Assembly: GCA_028023455.1 (NCBI GenBank) | Contig: JAQFVV010006502.1 | Span: forward strand, 744,001 to 808,000 | Direction: 5' to 3' | From: Epiperipatus broadwayi | Lineage: Eukaryota; Onychophora; Udeonychophora; Euonychophora; Peripatidae | Length of the DNA: 64,000 nucleotides | Part shown: positions 1-11,450 of the stretch, piece by piece | How positions within the stretch are numbered: position 1 is the first letter of the stretch | Layout: each line of letters begins with the position of its first letter | Program-made: the position numbers and the translations under genes | Notes under the pieces: generated by a model | The model's database searches: none | Seen by the model: only the letters and a program-made list of their open reading frames with translations | What the model was told of the DNA's origin: nothing

Positions 1-1267
1 TAAATAAGCGAAAAAATTAAATTCGTGTAAAAGTTCTCTTCTTTCTTCATCCTGCTTGGCTTGTGACGTAGGCGCATTTTTGAAAGTTATTTGTAAGGCA
101 TAGCTAATTTAGAGATTGGAAGTTGGAAATTCTGAAGTATATGAAACATGATCAAACAGCGGACGAGGTCCATATTGGCGGGCAAGGACCAGCTCCTGGC
201 AATTAGCCCATGAACATGGCGATTCACTGGTAAACTTCTTAATAAGATATTTGAATTGTTATTAACTGCTGTGTTGTCTCGAGACTCTCTCTCAAACACC
301 ACCAAAGTTAGAATGTCAGTTTTTCTCTAAAGTAGCCACTGCTGACCTTTCCGACTTGTTTTTGTTTTAGGCTCCGCCTACTTTCTCTAGCCTCTAATGA
401 TGCAGCTTGACCAATAATCAATTATCTGTTTTTAGCAATCTTTTAATTTAATACGTTATTTTCAAATCGATACATTAATTACATATAAAAATTCCTTACT
501 AATTTTGACTACAACTTAATTGCTCTGAACATTTGTGCAATTAGATTTTAATTAAAAACACTGATCAACGGAATGTGATTTTTGATCAGTATTTTTAAAC
601 GACTTTATACAATTTTAAAACTAAAATTTAAAACAAATACGCCCGCACTGAAACTTTAAATTAAATGATATAAATTCACAAACCACGCACACACAAATAT
701 TATTTCGTGGTCTGTGACATTTATATACGGGATCTTTACATATTTATTTATAACTATAAAATACATAACTAAATTTTATTATAATTTGAAATAGACAAAA
801 CCTCACTGCGGGCGAACAGTAGCTTGAATTACCGTACATAAAAACACTTGAAACGAAGATCGGTTCTCCGATCTGTCTGTTTCAATATATATATATAAAC
901 ATTTATTAGTTAATCCTGATTATTGTCCATGAGTTTAGTGATAATGTTTCTTATGGATACATTCTATTTCCCTTTGGATCATCCTCCTTTGGCAAATCAT
1001 TCATCATCCATGAGAATTCTTCAGTAATATACTGAAATGATGTTGTTTGCATTTGCTGCAGTTGCTTTCTTTCTAGATCCATTTAGATGCTTATTGTAGA
1101 ACTTTTGATGTTACTTTAGATATTGTATAGGTTAAACCATCATTCTTTATGGTTGGACTGTAGCAACACAGCCCTATGATAATATTAATTTAACGGAAAT
1201 ACATTATGAAGCATTTAATAATAGATTTACTTTTTTAAAATTTATCATTTGGCATTTAATGATTTAT
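1..1267. other. A+T-rich noncoding, nothing recognised
   Basis: No coding or RNA gene is recognisable. The 72-codon minus-strand frame at 87-305 has no motif I know and no codon-use signal. The stretch 340-400 is less A+T-rich and holds a CCAAT sequence, but no gene follows it. Two GC-rich 11-mers, at 640-650 and 804-814, are inverted copies with one mismatch; they could be ends of a small element but are too short to call. Confidence 0.5.
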
Positions 1268-1363
1268 ATAATAAAAAGTTACTTCGTCATTTATATATAT
1301 ATATATATGTTAGTGATAATAAAAAGTTACTTCGTCATTTATATATATATATATATGTTAGTG
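1268..1363. repeat. 48-bp tandem duplication
   Basis: Two head-to-tail copies of a 48-bp unit (1268-1315 and 1316-1363) containing the string AAGTTACTTCGTCATTTA followed by a TA run. The copies look identical, so the duplication is recent. The 60-codon frame across it, rich in Tyr-Ile, is a product of the TA run. Confidence 0.9.
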
Positions 1364-2017
1364 ATGTTTTACAACTCTTTTCTCCGTGTTCAAATAATAA
1401 TGCAGTTTTTAATTTTTAAATATCAATTTAAAATTAATTGAGTTCCTTTGTCAAATTGCATGAATTGATCAAAATTTTCCCCTTAAATATTAACTATAGT
1501 TTCTTATAATTTTGGTTATGAAGATTATACAAATAATTTACAATGTTTAAATGAGTCATCAATTTCTGTTGAATTTGAACATTCAATCTTCAAAAGTTGG
1601 CTTTGTGCAGTTATTATAGCATTTGAAAAATAACAGAAGACAATGGAAATGAACTGGGTTAGCTTTTATACTGGTCTTAGTTTCTGGTGTTTAGTATATG
1701 AGCAGTTCCATTTCCTTTTTTGTGGCTGTAGCTGTCTATTGTTGCACGTATCATATTGATTGTAAGTAAAAATAAAATTACATAATAAAATTCTATTTTA
1801 TTTTCCATACTTGGTTGCCTAGTGATTAGCTTAACATTAGGTCACAACATATTTACTAGGTGTAAGGTTTTATAAGTGATATTTAAGACATTTATAAATA
1901 ACTCATTGTTGGTCTATATATATAAAGGATTTATTTAACTGGTTTTTTATTTCTCATTTAATACGGGAAATTAATTCATTGTGGCATTTGTTAATTTTTG
2001 TACTTAATAAGGCAAAC

Positions 2018-2020
<3 letters not shown>
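1364..2020. other. Noncoding, nothing recognised
   Basis: A+T-rich sequence with no ORF above 60 codons and no repeat match elsewhere in the window that I could see. Confidence 0.5.

Positions 2021-2094
<74 letters not shown>
2021..2094. repeat. (AT)n microsatellite
   Basis: Alternating AT for 74 bp with a single G interruption at 2051. Confidence 0.97.
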
Positions 2095-2097
<3 letters not shown>

Positions 2098-2306
2098 TAC
2101 ACAGAGAAAAATGATATTGCATATTTAACCCCCTGTTAGCTAAGTTTGATTTGGTGGTGTGGATAGATAAAGTCTAGTTTCAATTGGATTGTAAAATACA
2201 ATTATATCTCCCTTATCCTTACGGGTTAAAGTTAAGTTAAAATTTTATGTTACAAGTAAAATTTTAACACTTCAGCAGTATATATATTTATAATTTAGCA
2301 TTAGAT

Positions 2307-3967
2307 AGTTTCCTGACAGTTCCAACTTGAGTTTGTGAGAAGAATGATAAGACACACTTGTCATTCTCTCACTTATTTTAAAAATGAAATGACTGTGATA
2401 CCAGAATGGAACCAGCTAAGGCTACCTCCAGAATATCAGACCGGTCTTCCATGAAAGTCTTCATGGGAATTGATAACAGGAAGTAAGCAATTGAACTGAA
2501 CAATTTTAAAATCTGAAGTAATTAAGAACTTTAAAGATTTGATCAGTTAATCTAAATTTTTAAAAAGGAACTTTTCTCTGACTTATGTTTCAAATTAATT
2601 ATAAATGTTTAATTTTAACATATTTGTTTGCTAAAAAATCATTTCCATTTTTTTTAATTATTTTTTTATTTGTATTAATATTTATTGTTTAAATTATTAA
2701 ATGCATTAAATTTCAGTTGGGCATAGACACTTGTGTGGATTCTTTCACGTTTAATTATGTTTTTGTTTTCATATATGATTAAAATATATAGACATTCATA
2801 AAAAATGATATCTTATAGTGAATATCTAAAATGTATTTATTCAGATGCCTTTTTAGTTATTGGTGTCAACGCGGCATCTTATGATGAATGCCATATGAGT
2901 TTCTTGTGAAATTTCTCTGCAATTGCATCAATGACTTTATATTTTGATCATTTATATTTATTTTGGGATGTTTTTGAGCATGTAATCTGTGTAGTTGATC
3001 TGTGCTCAACATTAAAAAACAAACTTTAATAAATCCATCTGTGCGAATTTATATAAATGTTAAATTTAAGTCAGGCATGAATGGCTGTATAGATTTGTGA
3101 AGTTATATGAATTAATTAGGGAAGGGTAATCTTAGGTTATTTGTTTCATAGTTAGATTGGGTCAGTGGATTGGATATATTGATGTAATTAGTAGATGTAG
3201 TATGAGATTCACTATGGGCAGGGTCGTTTTATATGCCACACAACACTTTGTTACCGATGGAAGGGATGGTAAGATGGAAGATGCAGTTCTTTCCTATGGA
3301 GTTTTTTTATTGTTCTTCTCGTCAGATAGACATAGTATTTCTATCTGAATGAGAGTCATTGTCTTCTAACTATATTGTTCAGATGTTCATTCATGACAGT
3401 ATAGTATTTTTTGTGCTGTTGTATTTTCATGCTACATTGAATACATCAGTGTATCAGATGGATTGATGCCGGTTTGACTGCGAACTTTTGGCCTAAGATT
3501 AAATAAGGAACAGAATATTTTCTTTTCAAATGCAAATCTATGTAGTTTATTCATACTCGATAATCTTAAAATAAATATAAATTTCATCTGTGTAGATGAT
3601 TTAAAATTTTAAAATAATAAGTTAAATTAAAAGAATGTTAAAATCTAAAATAATAAATATTATTCCTCAAAATTTAAAATGATTCAAAATTTATATGTGC
3701 ATAAATAAATGCTTGTGTGTTAATTACTGGCAGTGGCTTTTATTTTTTTATATATATTTAAGATACAAATGAAACAAGTTAATCATTATCTCTGCATCTC
3801 CATGAGCTAGTGACATTGGGCTAATGGTCTAAATATTTAAATAAAGTGGAATCTTAACATTGCATATCTGCCTACTTTATGAATTTTTCTAGGTTCAAAT
3901 GCCTAGCTGCACTCTTGTAGTGCAGATGCAGTAAGATTTGATTTTCACTTTCTTTTGCATCATTATA
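2307..3967. repeat. 1.65-kb direct duplication, copy 1
   Basis: This segment matches 4918-6602 nearly base for base. Most differences are C/T and G/A transitions plus small indels. Both copies start at TTTCCTGACAGTTCC and end near TCACTTTCTTTTG followed by ATCATTATAAT. Copy 1 lacks about 24 bp that copy 2 carries near 5094-5117. No transposase or reverse transcriptase is visible inside. Near the end is a B-box-like string, GGTTCAAATGCC (3894-3905), but no convincing A box. It is either a dispersed non-autonomous element present twice or a local duplication. The 63-codon frame at 3157-3348 is not kept as an equivalent frame in copy 2, so it is not a gene. Confidence 0.88.
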
Positions 3968-4917
3968 ATTGGTCTCCCAACTGGGGCCAATTTTTAATAA
4001 ACCACCAGTACCCTGAGAATTTTAAAGATAAATCATGCCTGTAATATTTTTTCTGAAATGAGTATAAATATATTTTTTGTATTAACATAAAGTTATACTT
4101 TGAATTTTGTCTTAAAGGTACTGCCAGTAAGAAAAATTGTGCATATGTAAAAATAAATGTGAGGAATAAAATGTAATAATAAATATAAATCATAATTTTT
4201 TTTTAAAAAAAGTGTTGTTTAAATTAAAATCTAATCGTTAAACTTGCATAAGCAATAGTTAAAAGTAGAAGAAAAGAAATTTGGAAGGGAGGGAGCAGAA
4301 ATTTAGCTGGTAGAAAGGAATCAACAGTCAACAACATTTTTTTATCATTATATTTGTGTGTAATTACTGTTTTGTCTTATAAAAAAAAGTTTTGTCCTTT
4401 TGAAATTTTCATATATAATCAATTTGTGTAACGTAATTACTAACACTAAACACTAAGCAAATTTTTTTTTTTAATGTTTTTGTTTTTTGAAGAAGTTTAC
4501 TGATATATAACGATATATAAATATGCCGTTACATTATTTTAAAATAAAAACTTTTAAGTTCGCAAATAAAAATAAATTTATTAAAAGCTAAAATTAAAAA
4601 GTCGTTAAACGTATATATATATTTGAACAGATGCAATACTTTAAAAAAATTTTTTTTTTTAATAAATGAAAAAAGTGTTTGAACATATATTTTTGTAAAA
4701 AGATTTATATATTTTTGTAAATGGAAATGATTGTTTTATAAATTAATTGAAAAGCAAAATAACCCTTGGGGCACTTAAAATAAATGAAATATAGATAAGA
4801 GAATAAAAAGAATTAGCTTGTCCAATATAGAAGCAATAAATGAAAAAATGGAACAGTGATGTTTTTGTTCATGGAATCCATAGGAGGATTATAAAAGGAA
4901 AACAATTCAAATTAAGA
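3968..4917. other. Spacer between duplicated copies
   Basis: A+T-rich with poly-A and poly-T runs. The 76-codon minus-strand frame at 3963-4193 has no recognisable motif and straddles the repeat edge. Confidence 0.5.
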
Positions 4918-6602
4918 CAGTTTCCTGACAGTTCCAACTTGAGTTTATGAGAAGAACGATAAGATGCACTTGTTATTCTCTCTCACTTATTTTAAAAATG
5001 AAATGACTGTGACACCAGAATGGAACAAGCTAAGGCTACCTCCAGAATATCAGACTGGTCTTCCATGAAAGTCTTCATGGGAATTGCCAACAGGAACTGG
5101 AAGCTCTTCTACTGTAAGCAATTGAGCTGAACAATTTTAAAATCTGAAGTAATTAAGAACTTTAAAGATTTGATCAGTTAATCTAAATTTTAAAAAAGGA
5201 ACTTCTCTCTGACTTATGTTTCAAATTAATTATAAATGTTTAATTTTTACATATTTGTTTGCTAAAAAATCATTTCCATTTTTTTTAATTATTTTTTTAT
5301 TTGTATTAATATTTATCATTTAAATTTTAAATGCATTAAATTTCAGTTGGGCATAGACACTTGCATGGATTCGTTCATGTTTAATTATGTTTTTGTTTTC
5401 ATATATGATTAAAATATATAGACATTCAGTAAATAATGATATCTTATGGTGAATATCTAAAATGTATTTATTCGGATGTCTTTTTAGTTATTGGTGTCAA
5501 TGCGGCATCTTATGATGAATGCCATATTGGTTTCTTGTGAAATTCCTCTGCAATTTCATCAATGACTTTATATTTTGATCATTTATGTTTATTTTGGGAT
5601 GTTTTTGAGAGTGTAATCCATGTAGTCAATCTGTGCTCAACATTAAAAAACAAACTTTAATAAATCCATTTGTGTGAATTTATATAAATGTTAAATTTAA
5701 GTCGGGCATGAATGGCTGTATAGATTTGTGAAGTTATATGAATTAATTAGGGAAGGGTAATCTTAGGTTATTTGTTTTGTAGTTAGATTGGGTCAGTGGA
5801 TTGGATATATTGGTGTAATTAGTAGATGTAGTATGAGATTGGCTCGCTATGGGCAGGATTGTTTTACATGCCGCATAACACTTTGTTGCCTATGGAAGGG
5901 ATGGTAAGATGGAAGATGCAGTTCCTTCCTATGGAGTTTTTTTATTGTTCTCCTCAGATAGATGTAGTATTCCTACCTGAATGAGAGTCAATGTCTTCTA
6001 ACTATACTGTTCAGATGTACATTCCTGACAGTATAGTATTTTTTTTTTGCTGTTGTATTTTCATGCTACATTGAATACATCAGTGTATCAGATGGATTGA
6101 CGCCAGTTTGACTGTGAACTTTTGGCCTAAGGTTAAATAAGGGACAGAATATTTTCTTTTCAAATGCAAATCTATGTAGTTTATTCATACTCGACAATCT
6201 TAAAATAAATATAAATTTCATCTGTATAGATGATTTAAAATTTTAAAATAATAAGTTAAATTAAAAGAATGTTAAAATCTAAAATAATAAATATTATTCC
6301 TCAAAATTTAAAATGATTCAAAATTTATATGTGCGTAATAAATGTTTGTGTGTTAATTACTGGCAGTGGCTTTTATTTTTTTATATATATTTATGATACA
6401 AATGAAACAAGTTATTCATTATCTCTGTGTCTTGATGAGGTAGTGACATTGGGCTAACGGTCTAAATATTTAAATTAAGTGAAATATTAACATTGCGTAT
6501 CTGCCTACTTTATAAATTTTTCTAGGTTCAAATGCCTAGATGGCGCCCTTGTAGTGAAGATATCGTAAGATTCGATCTTCACTTTCTTTTGGATCATTAT
6601 AA
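4918..6602. repeat. 1.65-kb direct duplication, copy 2
   Basis: Second copy of the segment at 2307-3967, in the same orientation. It ends exactly where the inverted PLE palindrome begins, so the PLE may have inserted at the edge of this repeat. The region 4980-5125 is less A+T-rich and reads open in short stretches in more than one frame, but no frame stays open or resembles a known protein. Confidence 0.88.
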
Positions 6603-7349
6603 TATATATATTAATTATTATTTGTTTATAATTATTATTTTTTATTTCCCCAATATATACGTCATTACTGTATTCTTATGCTATCATTTTATATCCTTCA
6701 AATATTACACATATTTTCATTATTCTTCTCTTATTATTTTTATTTTATATCTTCTTTTAATCCATGTTTATACATTATATTTTATACCCATAATTTATAA
6801 TTAAATATTACATTTATAATATATTAACTTTATCTTATTTATGTACCAATTCTTATTTATTTCATTCATTTTTACTTTTACTTTTTTATATTTATTATAC
6901 TTACTTAAACCTTTATTTATATTACTTTATATATCCCCTATACATCTCATAAACATAAAACCTAACCTTTAAACTCTTCAAATATTCCACACTTAAACTA
7001 TTCTGTAAAACCAACTTCTTTCTATAAAACCATCTTTATTTCCTATTTATTTCCCTATTTATTTTATTATTATAATAATAATCTCAATTAACTCTAACAC
7101 TTAATTTTTTATTTTACCATTTTAATCTTACTTACTTCACATCATCCATTTTGTTTTATAGTTAAACCGTTTTTCACTTTAGTTTACATTTAAATATATA
7201 GCTTCTATACATTAGCTTCCTCTATTGCTTTTTTATTAATCAATTTTTTAGCTTAACTTTAATTTTAATCTTACACTTTTATTATAATAACTTTTATATT
7301 AAAATTTTTCTCAAATGCAAATATGTATTCATTCTTGGTCTAATACTAT

Positions 7350-7870
7350 TTATATAAATAGCTTCTTTAATCTTTTTTTTCTTCTACTTTCTGTAAAATG
7401 TGATGTTATAGTACACTCTTTATCAAACTCATGTTCTGTCTCCAATCTGTGCATATATATTAGTGAATTCCTATCATATTTATGCTGTATCAATCTCCTA
7501 TAAATTGATTTTTTTATTTCTCCCACATAATTCATTACCTCTTTATTTTTAATTTTACAATCCTTACAATTAATTTCGTAAACTCCATTAATTTTATTAT
7601 ATTCTGTCTTATCTAAACATTCATACTTATTCTCTAATATTCCTATTATATTCTTTCTTTTTTATTAACTATTTTTACTTTCAATACTTCAGTATACTTT
7701 TTCTTAATTTTTTAATAATTCTATTTAAATTCTGCACTATATAATTACTTCCTGTCTTTAAACCTACATAAGCTGTTTCATTTTTAATTATTTCCTTATC
7801 CCTACCTTTTATTTTATACTTATCTTTCAACTTCTTTTCTATCTTTTCAATATTGTTATTCACAAACTTT
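7350..7870 (-). pseudogene. PLE linker and GIY-YIG domain, left copy (broken)
   Basis: Read on the minus strand, the frame at 7681-7863 has a lysine-rich stretch and then AYVGLKTGSNYI, which corresponds to the linker PLEs carry between reverse transcriptase and endonuclease. Further on, 7350-7535 encodes MNYVGEIKKSIYRRLIQHK and then an ETEHEFD-like segment, matching the YIG half of a GIY-YIG nuclease, its Arg of the first helix, and the acidic position that follows. The two parts lie in different frames with stops between. It is a sister of the plus-strand copy at 8165-8742. No activity is expected. Confidence 0.8.
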
Positions 7871-8164
7871 TCTGGATATTCATCTCATTAATTCTTTTTT
7901 AATTTTTTTTTTGCTTAATATATTCATCTTCATCTAAACAATAATTTATTGCCCTATAAATTCTAGAATATTTTGTACTTCTCTTATACTTTATAACTGT
8001 ATATATTAATTTAATTGTAAGGATTGTAAATAATAGATATAAAGTATAGGAGAAGGAATATATTCTAGAATTTATAGGACAATAAATTATTGTTTGATTG
8101 AAGATGAATATATTAGCAAAAAAAAAAAAATTAAAAAAGAATTAATGAGATGAATATCTAGAAA

Positions 8165-8742
8165 AGTTTGTGAATAACAATATTAAAAAGATAGAAAAGA
8201 AGATGAAAGATAAGTATAAAATAAGAGATAAAAATAAAAAGATAATTAAAAATGAAACACCTTATGTAGGTTTAAAGACCGGAAATAATTATATAGTAAA
8301 GAAATGAAATAGAATTATAAAAGAAATTAATAAAAAGTATACTGAAGTATTGAAAGTAAAAATTGTTAATAAAAAAGAAAGAATATAATAGGAATATTAG
8401 AGAATAAGTATGAATATTTAGATAAGACAGAGTATAATAAAATTAATGGAGTTTATGCTATTAATTGTAAGGATTGTAAAAATTAAAAACAAAGAAGTAA
8501 TGAATTATGTGGGAGAGACTAAAAATTCAATTTATAGAAGATTGATACAGCATAAATATGATAGGAATTCACCAATATATATGAACAGATTGGAGACAGG
8601 ACATGAGTTTGATAAAGAGTGTATTAAAATGTTACATTTTACAGAAAGTAGGAGAGAAAGAAAGATTAAAGTAGCTATTTATATAAATAGTATTAGACCA
8701 AGAGTGAATAAAGATTTAGTTTTGAGAAAAATTTTAATATAA
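8165..8742 (+). pseudogene. PLE linker and GIY-YIG domain, right copy (broken)
   Basis: The plus-strand reading gives a lysine-rich linker with TPYVGLKTGNNYI (8257-8295), then GVYAINCKDCKN starting near 8448, then after a stop and frame change MNYVGETKNSIYRRLIQHK from 8500. GVY...YVGET..SIYRRL is the GIY-YIG signature of PLE endonucleases. The preceding CKDC pair matches the Cys motif common in that family. The frame continues through ETGHEFD and RRERKIK to a stop at 8740. At least one frameshift lies inside the GIY-YIG motif itself, so it is a pseudogene. It pairs with the inverted copy at 7350-7870. Confidence 0.85.
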
Positions 8743-9127
8743 AAGTTATTATAATAAAAGTGTAAGATTAAAATTAAAGTTAAGTTAAAAAATTAATTAA
8801 TAAAAAAGCAATAGAGGAAGCTAATGTAGAGAAGCTATAGATTTAAATGTAAACTAAAGTGAAAAACAGTTTAACTGTAAAAAAAAAAAAAAAACAGATG
8901 ATGGGAAGTAAGGAAAATTAAAAAGGTAAAATAAAAAAATTAAGTGTTAGAGTTATTTGTAATTATTATTATAATAATAAAATAAATAGGGTAATAAATA
9001 GGAATTAAACATGATTTTATAGGAAAAAGTTGGTTTTACAGAATAGTTTAAGTGTAGAATATTTGAAGAGTTTAAATATAAGGTTTTATGTTTATGAGAA
9101 GTATAGAGGATATATAAAGTATTTTTT

Positions 9128-9239
<112 letters not shown>

Positions 9240-9550
9240 GTTTAAGTAAGTATAATAAATATAAAAAAGTAAAAGTAAAAATGAATGAAATAAATAAGAA
9301 TTGGTACATATATAAGATTAGGTTAATATATTATAAATGTAATATTTAATTATAAATTATGGGTATAGAATATAAGGTAAAAACATGGATTAAAAGAAGA
9401 TATAAAATAAAAATAACAAGAGAAGAATAATGACAATATGTTTAATGTTTGGAGGATATAAAATTATAGCATAAGAATACAGTAAGGAAGTATATATGGG
9501 GGAATAAAAAATAATAATTATAAAAATAATAATTAAAAAATAAGTATATA

Positions 9551-9940
9551 TATATGGAAAATGTATGGAAATTTTTTTTAAAAGAATTAAAGAATAGAAT
9601 TTTAGTAAAAGAAAAGGAAATGGTTACAGATTGAAAAGTTTGAGGAGTTTATTTATTTATATGGTTTTATATGTATTCATGTATTTACAGGGATATATAA
9701 GTATATGTTTGTATATTTTTATGAATATATGTATGTATGTGTATTTTTTATATAATTTGCATTTTTTATATAATTTGCATATTATGTGTATGTGTATATA
9801 TTTTATAGTTCTGAAGAAGATTGCAGGGGCAATCAAAACTACTGTTAGGTGGATAATATGTAAGCATTGTATTAGAAATAAAGAATGTTTATAAAAAACG
9901 GATTGGTTAATTAAGACAATGCAAAAAAGGAAAAGTTAAG

Positions 9941-9941
<1 letters not shown>
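9551..9941 (+). other. Flank of PLE copy with possible ribozyme remnant
   Basis: Sequence downstream of the plus-strand PLE end. The 87-codon frame at 9631-9894 is driven by a TATGTA-rich run and is not convincing as protein. A short structured motif at 9811-9848 is listed separately. Confidence 0.4.
9811..9848 (+). ncRNA. Possible decayed hammerhead motif beside PLE
   Basis: CTGAAGA (9811-9817) is followed by a perfect 6-bp hairpin, GATTGC / GCAATC with loop AGGG (9819-9834), then AAAAC and a short ACTACTGTT. That is the order of a hammerhead core (CTGANGA, stem II, GAAA, stem III, UH), but the first G of GAAA is A and stem I is weak, with about two pairs. A competing fold pairs TAGTT with AACTA around the same hairpin. 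PLE terminal repeats are known to carry hammerheads, so a remnant here is plausible but unproven. Confidence 0.35.

Positions 9942-10023
<82 letters not shown>
9942..10023. repeat. (TA)n microsatellite
   Basis: About 80 bp of TA directly abutting the palindrome that follows; it may be the insertion target of that element. Confidence 0.97.
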
Positions 10024-10027
<4 letters not shown>

Positions 10028-10213
10028 CCTGCTAATAGCTCTAAACAAGCTTATTTATTTTATTTTTTTATGATAAATGCTACAAGAGAAAATACCTGAA
10101 GCCTTTATCTATGATGGTCCCCATCCCCAGACCAGTTTCAGGTATTTTCTCTTGTAGCATTTATCATTAAAAAATAAAATAAATAAGCTTGTTTAGAGCT
10201 ATTAGCAGGCTCT
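10024..10213. repeat. 190-bp near-perfect palindrome, F1-derived
   Basis: Arms 10024-10100 and 10137-10213 are 77 bp each with one mismatch, around a 36-nt loop. The arm carries AGAGCCTGCTAATAGCTCT and CTACAAGAGAAAATACCTGA, both also found at the edges of F1 units in the 31.4-33.5 kb array. On the minus strand, the right edge of the loop and the start of the right arm hold GAAACTGGTCTGGGGATGGG, the 3' half of the F1 hammerhead; the CTGANGA half is missing. It is a collapsed inverted pair of F1 fragments. Confidence 0.9.
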
Positions 10214-10429
10214 TTATATATTACATATAGGTAAAACAAGCTATATAGGTCATGTGATATGTGACTGATTTTTAGTAATATATATATATATGTATGTGCG
10301 TGTATGTCTACCTACAAAAAATGATATTGGATATTTAACCACCTGATAGATAAGTTTACATTTTAATGGGTTTGATTTGGTAGTGTGGATGGATAAAGGC
10401 TGGTTTTAAATGGATTCTAAGCTACTTTT

Positions 10430-10432
<3 letters not shown>
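10214..10432. other. F1 tail sequence and spacer
   Basis: The start (10216-10260) contains TATATTACATATAGG and GTCATGTGATATGTGAC, matching the F1 unit tail. After that there is only A+T-rich spacer. Confidence 0.6.

Positions 10433-10494
<62 letters not shown>
10433..10494. repeat. (AT)n microsatellite
   Basis: About 62 bp of alternating AT. Confidence 0.97.
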
Positions 10495-10496
<2 letters not shown>

Positions 10497-11329
10497 TTAA
10501 ACACTATATAAATGTTGTAATACTGAATAATGTTAAATTACTTTATCTACAGATATTTTACAATCTTTTAAAAGGCTATCTTTGATGAAAAATTATTTAA
10601 TCTATGCTAAATGTGTATTTTTGTTACTATAACTGACACTATTGGAAGGCTGGAAATAAAATGAAATCCCATCAAACAACATAAGTTAATGTCTATTTAA
10701 ATATCCCTTGAACATTCTATTTGAATGTAACATAACTATATGGAACTGAGTATGTTCATTGTGACAAAAATATATATTCATCAGAGATTAGATAATTTTT
10801 CATTAAATATATCTGATTAAATATATTATAAAATTTCTAAAAATAATACAAAATAAACTATTATAGATGATTTGAAAGAAAAAAACTAATATATATATAA
10901 ATCTGAATGTGTGTCTATTCCTTAATCACTCAATTACTATTGCCCAATATTGATGAATCAGCAATTTTTTAAAAAAAAATTATTTAGGCTATGGATTTCA
11001 TCTTGATGGCATTTAATTGTTTGAAAAATTGCAATAATTTATTCAATGCTGTGAATTTAGAATTTGAAAGTTCATACTAACAGTAATCTCTAGAAAATTT
11101 TTCAGCATCTAAAATTAACATTTTGTAGCACATTAAAAAAATTAACAATAATTTGTTTTTCTGAAAAAAAAAAAGTACTATGAATATTGTTGTAATATTT
11201 GTAAAGTCATTAATTAGAAAGAATTTTGAATCCAGATTTCTAAGCTTTCTTCAGTCATCCAATTTATCTTATACAACTGATATACATTATAAATAAACAA
11301 ACTTTCAAATTTATACATATAAGGCTAAT
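10495..11329. other. Noncoding, nothing recognised
   Basis: A+T-rich, no open frame above 60 codons, no internal repeats seen. Confidence 0.5.
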
Positions 11330-11450
11330 AAAATTAGCTTGCATATCCTAGCACCTCACTGAGAATGACAGTAGCAGAAACTGGTCTGGGGATGGGGATA
11401 TTCTGCAAAGCTTGTTAAAATCTTATTTGCAAGCTCTATATATAAGGTTA
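11330..11450 (+). mobile_element. F1 element fragment with hammerhead
   Basis: A short F1 copy with the diagnostic string TCCTAGCACCTCACTGAG, then the ribozyme-like core, then AAGCTTGTTAAAATCTTATT and a TATATAAGG tail. The unit is truncated to about 120 bp compared with about 400 bp in the 31-33 kb array. Confidence 0.75.
11354..11391 (+). ncRNA. Hammerhead ribozyme-like motif (F1)
   Basis: Stem I is CCTCA (11354-11358) with TGGGG (11387-11391), five pairs with one G-U. The core is CTGAGAA (11359-11365), where consensus G8 is A, then stem II 11366-11376 (short, with a bulge), GAAA (11377-11380), a two-pair stem III AC/GT with loop TG, and cleavage-site C at 11386. The changed G8 and weak stem II suggest it is inactive. 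Adding or losing catalysis cannot be judged without testing. Confidence 0.6.

Noticed and set aside
87-305. 72-codon minus-strand frame as a gene
   Set aside because: No motif, no splice or start context, and no support beyond length.
3880-3910. tRNA-derived SINE at the end of the 1.65-kb repeat
   Set aside because: A B-box-like GGTTCAAATGCC is present but no A box at a proper distance.
4980-5125. Coding exon in the 1.65-kb repeat
   Set aside because: Three frames read open for 20-30 codons and none is favoured or recognisable; copy 1 has a deletion there.
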